Assembly: GCA_028554755.1 (NCBI GenBank)
Contig: JAPTOF010000001.1
Location: 3,516,501-3,580,500, forward strand
Reading direction: 5' to 3'
Length of the DNA: 64,000 nucleotides
DNA from: Cordia subcordata
Lineage: Eukaryota > Streptophyta > Magnoliopsida > Boraginales > Cordiaceae
The position numbers were made by a program, and so were the translations under genes. Numbering within the stretch: the stretch's first letter is position 1; every line of letters starts with the position of its first letter. Positions 52,690 through 63,766 of the stretch are shown in pieces. The notes under the pieces are model-generated. The model saw only the letters and a program-made list of their open reading frames with translations. It was not told where the DNA came from and made no database searches.

Positions 52690-52870
52690 AGAGTAAAATG
52701 CACTTTCCCTATTATATTTTCTAAAAGTGGCATAAAAATTTTTGTGCTTTTAGAATTTGCCAATATGCACCATGTGGTTCTAGAAGCATTGCAAAATATT
52801 GACTCTTGTGATTTTAAATTGGTGCATATTTTCCGGTATAATTTCAAAATCGATATATATTTTCTCTCTT
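52690..52870. mobile_element. Possible small relative of the Mutator-like element
   Basis: About 180 bp starting GAGTAAAATGCAC and ending TTATTTTACTC, almost abutting the previous element's right duplication. The inner arms are weakly complementary (GGCATAAAAAT, ATATGCACCA). No target duplication was found. Confidence 0.35.
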
Positions 52871-54823
52871 ATTTTACTCTTGTAAGGATTAATGTGTAAC
52901 GTTTTTGAAACAACAGAAAGGTATCAACGAGTTGAAATATATATTATATATATAACTTCTTCTTTTTCAAGAGTGCCACATTTGCGCTTACATGATATAT
53001 ATTAATCTTTTTTTTTTATTTTTATGTCATTCTAACACATTAAAGTTGCATAGTTTCATGTATTAAACAAAAATAAAATTAATAATTAAAATAAATAAAA
53101 ATGGAAAAGTTAAGATAAAAAATTAACAAAGTAAAAAACTAAAAATTAGAAAGATAAAGAATTAAGAATTAAAAAACGAAAATATCAAAATATTTAGAAT
53201 TAAAACTTAAAAATAAAAAATTTTAAAAAGAAAAGAAAATAGATTCAAAAAATAAATAAAATTATCAACAAATTTATGACTGCTATTATTTAATAAAAAA
53301 ATACATAAACACTGACACAATTTCGCCAGTAATATTATAAGATTAGAAGTTTCTTTGCTCGTAGAGTGTATGGTCAAACCTGAAGCACAGATTGTAGTAG
53401 ATCGAAGTCTAGAGGAGTTGAGCACACGTGACAAAAAGCCCAAAGAGGTTAACACACTTCACATTTACGCACCCAACACGGTAATCTAAGAACCCTAGTG
53501 GCTGAGAACTTGGCGGTTAAGTATTCTGGGACACATTGCGCTTCTAGGCTTGATTTGATTTCTTGGTATGGAATAATCTAAAAAGTGGTTTCAGTAGCAC
53601 ATGAAAATTCAATCTTAAGATACAGCAAGCTCAATGCGACAGAGAGTAGCCTTGTTTGTCAAGAAATCACCGCCACTTGGAAAACAAATTAAAGGTGAAA
53701 TTCATTTCACTAAGTTCAATACTAAGACCAAAGTTTTTCAAATATAATATTTGTCACAAGTTACTTGTGATGCAAGCCCATCTAACACCATATTTTTCAA
53801 GGTCATGTGCAGAGATTGACATAATTAATTAATTTCATATACATTATACTCGTTCATCAAAATATTCTAATCTCTTAAACACAATTCGTGTTGAATTTTT
53901 TTTATATTTTATATCGTGCCCTACTCTTTCACATCCCTATCTTAAACTTTACCATGTTTTGAACTTTAGGTCCACCAATCAAAACTCATCTGCCACATAG
54001 GGGCAGTGATAAAATTAGAAGGTAAAATATATGGGAAAAAGATCGAGGAAGTCCAAAGGAAGCTTACCTTCACCATTTGTTCATAATCTGTTCAATTTAC
54101 GGTACAATTGAATTGATATTAATGTAAAGTTGTCTATAATAAATTTTGGAGTGAGTTTATTATTATTTTTTTAATTTTGCACATAATAATTGGACAAAAT
54201 TTTAAAAAGTACTGCTCCCTCATACTTGATAAGAATATCATCAATTAATTAAATTGATAGATTAAAAAATTATTTTATGCATTTAAATCCTTGATATTAA
54301 AAGATTGGGTATTTGCTTGTTGCAATTTACGTCTATCATTCATAAGACCGCAAATTAAAATGGATAATTAACGTTCATCAGTATTTTAGGTCTCATTTCA
54401 TGTATTTTTATATCTAGCTTAGGCGACATTCAAATATTGCTTTAACATATAATTTGGCATGACATATTGATTTATTAGCATGCAATTCATGTGGTAAGCA
54501 ATGCTAATCATCTTGTCTTCCTTCAACTCACCGAACCGCACCTTACGGGAACTGTGGTCAACAAAAAAAGAAAAAAGAAATTTAATAAAATAATGGAAAA
54601 AACGCCCCCCATTGTTGATTATGATCATTATATTTACCTTTTTTTTTGGCGCGTGATGCTACTGTGCTATGAATCTTAAACCCTTTTTTCATCTTTATAA
54701 TGTTAACCAGACACAGTACAACAGTAACTAAGATTAGTTTTTAAAAAAAAAAAAATTTCTTAACTGTTTGAATATTCTGAAGTTATTTCCATCCGGATGC
54801 AAGTAACATAAATAATAAGAAAG
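52871..54823. other. Intergenic AT-rich sequence, nothing recognised
   Basis: Includes a very A-rich stretch at about 53070-53290 made of AATTAAAA-like blocks. No gene or clear element was recognised. Confidence 0.5.
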
Positions 54824-55058
54824 GTACAATACACTAGACTCTCTTATGGTTTACCATAAGTGCTCAATACACCCCTGTAATGCCAAAAGTTCCACAGCAG
54901 ACTCCTGTAGTGAATAAAAGTTCCACACATACTTCTTACTATTTACATCCCTCCTAACAATGTTAAAATTTACATTAAAAAAGACGTTAATAGCCTTGCT
55001 CTACTTGTTCAATTTTCCATCGTGATCGTCGTCGTCGTCATCATCATCATCATCATCA

Positions 55059-55139
<81 letters not shown>

Positions 55140-55647
55140 TTTTAATTAAAATTTTTTTATAGACATATATTTTTTAACTTATTTTTCTATATTTTCAGAC
55201 ATTAAATACTTAAAAAATATATTTGCAATATTGAGCAAATTGTAGAAATCTAAAAATCACGTTTATCTGTTGCTTTTATTTACTTGTATAGAAATCTCAA
55301 ATTTGTGTTTTCGATATTCGGAACAATTGTCCTTTTTCAATTTATTGAGCATTGATTTTGGTTGGCTAAAAAAACTAGCATGTCACAAAATAAGTCCTAA
55401 TTAATCTAAAAATATAATCAAATACTCAATTTGATAATGGCTGCATCAATGAAGCTCAAATCTAGCCAAACCAATGAGGTCAAAGCTTTAACATTTGTGA
55501 CCATTAATGATCCATTTGTTTACAAAAAAATATTTCTTAAAATATATTAAAATTTTTTTTAAGTATTTTGTGTTTGATAACACAAAAAAAGAAGTTAATA
55601 AGAAAAATAAATTTCTATCAAAAAATTTTAATTGAAAATAAAATTAC

Positions 55648-55679
<32 letters not shown>

Positions 55680-55875
55680 TAGAAAATTGTACAAATGGGC
55701 TAAGGCTATTAATGTCTTTTTCATGTAAATCTTAACACCGTTAGAAGGGATATAACCAGTAAAGGATACGAGTGAAACTTTTATTTACTACAGAGATTAG
55801 TTGTGAAACTTTTGGCACAACAGGAGGTGTATTGTGCACTTATGATAGATTACAAGGGGGTCTGATGTATTTTAC
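54824..55875. mobile_element. Long-TIR foldback element with microsatellites in both arms
   Basis: About 1.05 kb. The left arm (54824 to about 55160) and right arm (about 55620 to 55875) are inverted copies over roughly 200 bp: CATAAGTGCTCAATACACCC on the left matches the reverse complement of GGTGTATTGTGCACTTATG on the right, and TTAATAGCCTT matches AAGGCTATTAA. The left arm continues into an ATC run then about 25 ATT units; the right arm has about 11 AAT units at the mirrored position. No coding capacity and no clear target duplication were seen, so the superfamily is uncertain. Confidence 0.75.
55034..55137. repeat. GTC/ATC then ATT trinucleotide microsatellite
   Basis: A compound run: a few GTC units, about seven ATC units, then about 25 uninterrupted ATT units, in the left arm of the foldback element. 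Confidence 0.95.
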
Positions 55876-57667
55876 TCTAACAAGAAAAAAAAACACCCAC
55901 ACAAACATAGAAAGAAAGGGAAAAAGAAACCAACAATAGCAATATCTAGTGGTATCTAAGTGGAAACGAGTTGCTTGGCATGCGCAATTTTTACTGTGCT
56001 CCTACAGAGTATTGCACACTGTGCTATACGTGAATAGTAATTACGTGCAGTGTATAATAGTATATGTATTCAAAATTCTTATATTTTATGAACATGTTTA
56101 AGTTCAAATTATGAACATGTTTATAGCTTAATATATGAGTTTTGAACATATAATATAAGAATTTTGAACATGTAATATAAGAATTTTGAACACAATGTAT
56201 AATTTATGATCGTGTAATATAAGAGTTTTGAACATATAGTATAATCTTTAAGCATGTAATATAAAAGTTTTGAACATATAATATAAGAGTTTTGAACATA
56301 GAGTATAAAATTTATAAGATTATAATTTTTATTTTGTGAACTTGCTTTTAAACTTTTGAATATGTAATGTAAGAGTTTTGAACATATTTGTAGCTTCATA
56401 TAAGAGTTTTGAACCTATAATATGAAAAATTTGAATACATGCTCTGTTACATACTGTGCGCGGATACTGCTCACGCACAGTACGATGTTTAGTACTCATA
56501 CGGAGCACTGTGCATGTGTAGGTACTACTTTGGGTGCGGTGCATGTTGGGAAATGATTCCTCAAAAAGACAAAAGGAAATTGCAGATTAGGGATTAATTA
56601 TATTTAATTAAGAGTATAAAATTGGCCTTAAAAGTGAAGAAATTAAATAAAACCAATAATGATTTCTTTTCTTTTCTTTAGTCTAAAAAAGCAGTGAACG
56701 ATTGATGATTAATTAAGCTATATGAATGCAGCCAATATAATATTCGTACTCCCATAAACATAAAAATTCTTACCATGATTATTCGTCTAGAAAACAAACG
56801 ATAAAGGTGAACATCACTAATACTTCTTTTTTTTTTCTCTTTTTGTTTCACTTTATTTATTGAGGTCAACAACATACTTTCGTCCCCATATTGTGAAGCC
56901 TTCATAGCAATGTGGGACGAGTTGAGATGACGCAAACTATATTTATTCAATGGCCCTATCTATTTTATTCTTTTCTTCTGCCTATGTACATCATTGAATT
57001 CGAGGTTTTGTGCATTATTTTAATGTCTTGTGATTTGTTTTTTTAAATGCATTATTGGTCATTGGACGGGGGTGGAATTAATTAATTAATGAATTAAAGA
57101 GGCTAGGCATGACAAGAATTAACGTGTCTTTGTACGCTGGTAAACTTGTTAATGCGTGTCAATTGACGACAAATGGATTCATCCCCGGTTATTTTAAGGA
57201 TCCATGTACGAATTGACGAATTGTAGTTTCGTACTGATTTCATTAAAATAATTTTAAAAATACTTTGATATTTACATATCTATATAAAATTGTTTAGATT
57301 AAATAAACTTGTGAAATTTAATTATTAAAAGTATTAATGTTGTAGGCTCGCCAAAATATTTGAGTTACCTGATTTTATTTAATATTCAGTAGATAATGTT
57401 ATAAAATTCTCAATGTTACGCGCCACTTGATTTTAATTTAGTTTCAATTATTTTAAATAGTTTATATTAGTTTTTAATATTTTACAAATATAGTTGAAGT
57501 AGTTCTTATTATTTAGGACATCATATTATTTCTTAATATTTTATAAACTTATTCAAATAAATTCATATTATTCTAATTATTTTTTTGTTAAGCTGGAGAC
57601 TAATTTTAATAAGTTCGTGAAATATTAATAATTAATATGACTATTTTAAAACAATTAAGACTTATAA
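55876..57667. other. Intergenic sequence with a tandem repeat
   Basis: Apart from the array at 56130-56420 and GC-richer flanks (55985-56050, 56440-56545) with ACTGTGC/GCACAGT-type short inverted motifs, nothing was recognised. Confidence 0.5.
56130..56420. repeat. Tandem array of about 21-25 bp AT-rich units
   Basis: Around ten imperfect copies of GTTTTGAACATATAATATAA with variants (ATTTTGAACATGTAATATAA). The minus-strand open frame here (56121-56399) is only the translated array. Confidence 0.85.
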
Positions 57668-57983
57668 TCTATCTATACTATATACTGAAATTGTTGCCCC
57701 AAACCTCAATATTTCTTCTTGCCAAAATTCTATTGCACCTGAGTATGCCAGTACATGTAGACTTATAAATAACTAGAAGACCTGCTTTAATAATTCATCA
57801 CCTGTCATTGCATGCAGTAAGTGAAACTTAGAAAAATAAAAATAAAAATCACATGTTAGATACATAAGGTATTCAAAAAATTAATAAGCAATTCAAATTA
57901 AAATTCTATATAAACTAATACGCACCGATCTTAAGTTTATGTATATCGACACGTAGGACCCCGTTCATTACAAGGGTTACTAG
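57668..57983 (+). mobile_element. Possible short non-autonomous Helitron
   Basis: The left end TCTATCTATACTATATAC follows an A and resembles plant Helitron 5' ends. The right end has a short ACCC/GGGT hairpin followed by CTAG and then T, fitting the CTRR|T rule. It is 316 bp without coding sequence. Helitrons have no target duplication, so the call rests only on the two ends. Confidence 0.4.
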
Positions 57984-58722
57984 TGTAACTATATTTGTGG
58001 AATATTAAGAATTGATTTATGTATTTTAATTTAATAATATTAAAAGCTATTGTTAGCCTTTAACTTTTAGGAAAGAAAACATCTAAAAATTCGTGCCATA
58101 TGCTTTAGTTTATTAGTATAAGACGAAAAAAAACTGAACTACACACACAAACTAACATAGGTTGGTGACGATGGGTTGTTATATGAGACATCCATTCATT
58201 ACTCACCACTGACTTTTATATATCAAAAATAGAAAAGAGCTGTATAATGGACGATGATGATGGGGGTTGTGGCATCTGCCCATTGACTTTTTCTCTCTCA
58301 TATCATAGTTGGCTTTCGTTAATTTTTCCTCCAAATTTATATATATAAACCAGTGCGTACATGCACACATTTGCCAACTCTCTAATCTTCTCTTTCTTCT
58401 ATCTTCACGTCCACCACTGTAGCATAGACTTTCAGATTCCACTAAATATAGCTAGCTGCTAGCAACCATCAATTATTCTGTTTCTTCTCATTTTCTTGTT
58501 TCTTTCTATAAGACTTAGTTTAGTTTGATTCGATTCTGTTCCGTGTTTCTTCTTGTTCACTACTTATATGAAGGCATCATTGGCAACTGTATGATCTGCT
58601 CTATTTTGATCACTCTCTGATCCGAAATATCTCGCTTTTGTATAGATTTTCGCTGCTGTGTATATAATCACTATCTTATAGATTTAGTGAATAAGCTGGA
58701 GATCATCTCGTTCAATCTTCCT
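57984..58722. other. Upstream (promoter) region of the NIP5;1-like gene
   Basis: The pyrimidine-rich TTCTTCTC region around 58475-58560 looks like promoter or leader. TATATATAAAC at about 58339-58349 is a candidate TATA box, which would put the start near 58380 and give a leader of about 690 nt or a spliced equivalent. This is inferred. Confidence 0.4.
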
Positions 58723-58763
58723 TAGCTGCACCATTATAAAAACCTGAAAAGCATGTAAGTTGA
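58723..58763 (+). promoter_or_regulatory. AUG-UAA minimal uORF, copy 1 (within a duplicated 41-bp block)
   Basis: ATGTAA at 58753-58758 sits in a 41-bp segment repeated at 58919-58959. In Arabidopsis NIP5;1, AUG-UAA in the 5' UTR is the boron sensor: under high boron, ribosomes stall on it and the mRNA is degraded. The same bases (AT|GTAAGT) also match a 5' splice donor, so whether it stays in the mature transcript is unknown. Confidence 0.55.
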
Positions 58764-58918
58764 ATTTTGTAAACCTTTTCTTCTTCCAAAAAAAAAAGGA
58801 AAAAAAAAAAGAAATAGGATTAGTATTTTAATTTTTGTTCTTTATTTTCATGTCTGGGTAAGTTTTACATCAGTTAGATATAGTTGATACCAATCTGGCC
58901 TTAGTTCTAAAGCTCGTG

Positions 58919-58959
58919 TAGCTGCACCATTATAAAAACTTGAAAATCATGTAAGTTGA
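58919..58959 (+). promoter_or_regulatory. AUG-UAA minimal uORF, copy 2 (within a duplicated 41-bp block)
   Basis: ATGTAA at 58949-58954, 119 nt upstream of the main ATG. The block differs from copy 1 at two of 41 positions by eye, and both ATGTAAG cores are preserved. The GTAAGT donor ambiguity applies here too. Confidence 0.6.
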
Positions 58960-59067
58960 GTCTAGTTTGTTGCAACAATTTGTCATCAAAAAAACCAAAA
59001 AAAAAAAACAAAAAACAAAAAAAAAGTAATTACTTTTTGATTCGAGTATTGCGGAGGGAGAAGGAAA

Positions 59068-62029
59068 ATGCCAGATTACGAAGCAGGAACGCCAGAATCG
59101 GCGCCGGCGACCCCGGGGACGCCGACACCGCTGATTGCGGCGTCGTTTCGGATGGACTCGATGTCTTACGATCGAAAGTCAATGCCAAGATGCAAGTGCC
59201 TGCCCATGGACGCCCCGTCGTGGGGTTCACCTCACACGTGCTTCACCGACATACCTGTCCCTGATGTCTCGCTCACTCGCAAGGTACTCATTCGTTCCCA
59301 TCGATGATACAATTATGATAAAATAATTTAGTCTGACATCGTTCGTGTTTTAACTATATGCATATCATTTTGTTTTATATAAATTATCTAGAAAATTTTA
59401 CAAATGGATCATATTATTTGTAGACAGTGTTGATTTAGATTCAATTATTTCAAAAGTGACCAATTTGATCTTAATATATTCAAAAAATGTCACTTGGGAC
59501 CTTATCATTTCAAAGGTGACCAATTTAATTCCTAATATTTGCAAACATCAACTTAATTGATCTGCAGTCTAGCCTACAAATGGTTATATAATGGTCACAT
59601 GACTAATTAACGAAGATAAAAATTAACACTATTTGCAAATATTAAAGATTAAACAAGTATTTTTTGAAACAATAGAGACCAAATAGACCTTTTTCTACAA
59701 ACATTGAAGGCCAAGTAAATCACTTTTCAAACAATAAAAATTAAATTGTACTTTTTATAAATAACAAGCACCATTAGTAGAGAATGAATTCTACCTAAAT
59801 TATTTCCATGGTTTTATCTTTTCTCCATCAAGATGTTGATTAATACTGAAAAAGTCAAATGGTTCAATAATGATGTCAGAGAGAAATAATGTAGAATTTA
59901 ATAAGGGTAGGGTATACGCGAACGAAGTAACTAAGATCTGGGACTGTTGATTATATTTCTCCATATAATTGAGTTTTTTAATTACATAACAAGAAATCTT
60001 CAAAGTTTTTACTCTCATCAGCCAACCAATTTATAATTTATTTTATTTTCTTTTGGTTCGATATCTAACCACCAGTAATTTATAAAATTATGTTGACGTT
60101 AAATATAAGTTAATTATTCTTTTCCACTGTTCGGTACTAGAGGTTATGGCCTTATGAATAATTGAATATTGGATATGAATGTGGACACTGCTATTGACAA
60201 GAAAAAGAAACATGTGGGCAAGTACTATTTGCTACTAATTGTCTTATTATATGCCTGCGAGCCACACCAATAGAGGTATACAATTGAGTCTCATCACCTA
60301 ATTTAATAACAATAACTGCACGACTGTGACCTTTTGTCTTAATATATCTCCTACATTAATTCAGTAAGACGTTTAGAACAATTAGAGTGTTTTTTTTACT
60401 ACTATTGGTACAAGTTGAAGTATTTTTTATTAATTTTTCGATCTCAGTATGTTAATAGATTAATAGTTGAAATTAAGTGTTATTACTATACCATTTGGAA
60501 TTGCTTCATCAGTTTTTTAAGATGAAAACGAATTTGAGAATCTGGATTCTAAGCTCTGTGTTCTGAGAAGAAAGTAATTGAAGCAATCGAAATATATTGA
60601 CATAAATTTAACAATGTAGCGTGTAATCTAACCTGTTGATAAGAAAACGATGTATCTAACAAAGTACTACTGTAGGCTAAGGTAGTGCACATAGATGCTA
60701 CTAAAAAAAGTCCCACCTAGACTTGATGGCAAGTATAGCAATTAAAAACAGCTCGCCAACTTCTATCTTGACTTTGATCGAAACAGACTATTCATTATTA
60801 ACCCAAATTAGTTGAAAAGAGCTATATTGATTAGGGTCGTTATTTCAAGAATGTCTGCCTATTGATTATGGATAATAAACTTGATTAAGGTATTAAAGTT
60901 TCGGGTTAATTTTTAAGACGACAACTATCAGTTTTGAAGTTTTTTCCTCCAGAAATTAGTAATGGAATTGTGGTATTGGTGTGAGTGTAGGTGGGAGCAG
61001 AGTTTGTGGGAACATTCATCCTGATATTTGCTGCAACGGCCGGGCCAATTGTGAACCAAAAATACAACGGGGCAGAGACACTCATTGGCAATGCAGCCTG
61101 TGCTGGCCTGGCAGTGATGATAGTGATTCTGTCGACCGGCCACATCTCCGGCGCACATCTCAACCCCTCTCTCACCATCGCCTTCGCGGCGCTGCGCCAC
61201 TTCCCCTGGATTCAGGTTCCGGCCTACATTGCAGCACAGGTTTCGGCATCCATTTGCGCTTCTTTTGCTCTCAAGGGCTGTTTTCATCCTTTTATGTCCG
61301 GCGGCGTCACGGTTCCTTCTGTTAGCACTGGCCAGGCTTTCGCCCTTGAGTTCCTCATCACCTTTAATCTCTTGTTTGTTGTTACTGCAGTGGCAACTGA
61401 CACTCGTGCGGTAAGCATTAATAACTCAACTCTTGAATTTTTGAATCATCCGTGATATTCTAATATTATGAAAGAATTTAAATCTGCAAAAAGATAGGCA
61501 AACCTCTCAGATTTAAATTCTTCCATAGTCAACAGGAATGAAATATGACTTACGAGAATGCTATTTTCTAGGTTGGAGAATTGGCCGGTATAGCAGTTGG
61601 AGCTACGGTTATGCTTAATATCCTCGTGGCAGGGTAAGTATTGCTTGTATTTATTATACTAGCCAATGTCACTTTGATAAAAATAAATTTTGACTTTGAT
61701 TTGATTTGTCAAAAATTCTTCTATAGAAGCACAACATGCAGAGGAAAGTAAAATATAACACAAACATAATAAGTTGTATTATGTCAGACACAACAAAATG
61801 TAACACCAACAATATATAAAAATGACTTGGCAGGCCATCTAGTGGTGCTTCAATGAATCCTGTAAGAACTCTAGGTCCAGCAATTGCAGCAGGGAATTAT
61901 AAGCAAGTATGGATATATCTGGTGGCGCCGACGCTCGGAGCCGTTGCCGGAGCAGCTGTATATACGCTTGTCAAACTCCGTGGTGAGGAATCTGAGCCTC
62001 CACGTCAGGTCAGGAGTTTCCGTCGCTAG
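59068..62029 (+). CDS. NIP5;1: NIP5;1-type aquaporin, boric acid channel
   Basis: Four coding exons, 59068-59283, 60991-61410, 61572-61633, 61834-62029, are all GT..AG and in phase, giving 297 aa. NIP subgroup II channels carry boric acid across the plasma membrane; NIP5;1 supports boron uptake in roots. Seen: a Thr/Pro-rich N-terminus (TPGTP, site of a known polar-localisation signal in AtNIP5;1), six hydrophobic segments, NPS at 130-132 and NPV at 241-243 (both replacing NPA, as in AtNIP5;1), and C-terminal RSFRR. By alignment to AQP1 spacing, the selectivity filter is A110, I229, A238, R244. AtNIP5;1 has Gly at the third position and NIP6;1 has Ala, but the rest ([29 protein letters not shown]) is clearly NIP5;1-like. 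Two AUG-UAA elements lie upstream. Intron 1 (1.7 kb) holds a foldback repeat. Confidence 0.95.
59385..59770. repeat. Foldback-type repeat in NIP5;1 intron 1
   Basis: The left half carries direct repeats of TTATTTCAAAAGTGACCAATTT and relatives; the right half carries inverted relatives (TTTGAAACAATAGAGACCAA, CACTTTTCAAACAATA). The arms are imperfect and no ends or target duplication could be fixed. It may be a decayed MITE. Confidence 0.45.
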
Positions 62030-63766
62030 GCGTCCAGAGGGGCCTGGTTTTCAAATATCATTTACCGTGTTTAATGATGGGCTGAAAACTTTTTAATCAG
62101 TTTGAAATAAAACGAGCAGAAACACATATAGCAAGTCTTTTGACTTGTATTCTGCCTCTTTAGACTGTGTGAAATATTATCCCTGTTTCTTGGTTTGTTT
62201 TCCTTAGTTCATTCACTTCTAAGTGGATGATTTGGTGTGGTTTGTGTTGTTCATGAAACAAACTTATGTTTGGATTTAATAAATCTATGTCACGTGAGTT
62301 TGTATTTTTACTTGTGTTACATGATTTTATTATGCTATTTGTGTTTTACGGACTTATTTAAGATTTTCTTTCAGTAAAAACTATAATATATATAACTTAC
62401 GACTCGTAAAAATTTAGATTTATTAGCTGACAACTAATTGATTTTTTGAATTAAAGACACCTTGCAAGCCTACAAAATGTCCATTTATTATTAAAAAAAA
62501 ATACATATATAAACAATAGAGGCTATGGCTTCTACTTTGCAAAGATACATCCGTGATCCACCTATTGTTTGCTCTTTGTGCATATGGGGTTTGGATTCTC
62601 TCATTTCTTTCATGTCTCATTTTCAGAAAAAGGTGAATTATTAGGTATTAAATTCAGATCTTTTAAATCTATTTATTCATTTCAAAGGTAGAAAAAAGTT
62701 TTAAAAATGTAAAAAGACGTAAAGAGTGCTTAAAGTAAATCTTAAAATAAATGGACCAAATTTAAAGGATTTAAATATGATAATTCATAATTCATGTAAA
62801 TCCGTGGCTACGTACATTTGATAATAGTACAATCGATAGGAAAAGTGAACACCTGCAGCAAGACACGCCTCATTTGTCATTGCAGTGAATTAGGACAAAT
62901 CTGAGTATTTTCATTAGTCAGTGTCCAGAGATGACACCCATTGACTTGCTAGTTGCATATTTATATAGATACGGGCGCATGAATTATTAAGCCAAGAAAC
63001 TGATTGGCAAGTGAAAGAGAACAAGAAAAATCGGAGCTACAAGACAAGTAGGGTGGTGGCATGTTGTGAGGAAGCCAAATATAACCTGTTAAACAACTCT
63101 ATGCCTGCAATAATGCAAGTAACGTCGAGACATAATCTTAGTAAATCTTGTACCCTACAACGACAACTTTCAGGTCATGAAGATTTCAAAAACACATCAT
63201 ATCCCCAGTAGAAGTTACTTCCTCTTTGTGTTAGGGATAGGATTCTTTTACATGATCTTTTTATTTGATTTGATTTGGGGCATTTCAGGCTATGAAGCCT
63301 GGCTTGGTCCTAGACTTATGCCTAGTTTTTGGGACTTGCTGTCTTGATTGGGAACGTAGCGACGGGTTGGACACCTTCTATATAGAAATAAAATACATTA
63401 TATCGGAAGGAAAAGTGAGTGAGAACCACACTAAGTATAAGCAACATAAAGCATTCGAGTTTCCTTCACAATTTCAAAATTGCCTTCCAATGGGTTAGAG
63501 AAATCCTATGGCATACTCGTATATTACGGGGGTTTGTTTATTGTAAAGTAGTTAAGCCCAATCAGTATAGCTGCTTGAGCAGCTATTTGAAGTAAGCCTA
63601 TCACATCTATCTAAAAGCAAGATTAAGGACCATCAAAATCAAATCTCGAATGGCTATTTATTTCTTGACACACAAAAAAAAGAAAAGAAAGAAAGAAGAA
63701 AAAGAAAAAGGCATCTCATTGTTTCATTGATATGTATACTAAGACTTAGACAAATCCTTTCGATAA
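62030..63766. other. Intergenic sequence after the NIP5;1-like gene
   Basis: Begins with the NIP5;1-like 3' UTR. AT-rich with an A/G-rich run at about 63670-63710. No gene, RNA or mobile element was recognised. Confidence 0.5.

Noticed and set aside
54824..55875. A 9-bp Mutator-type duplication flanking the long-TIR element
   Set aside because: The A-rich flanks (AATAAGAAAG and TCTAACAAGA) do not match well enough to call a target duplication.
56121..56399. 92-codon minus-strand frame with SKLLYY repeats
   Set aside because: It is the translation of an AT-rich tandem array.
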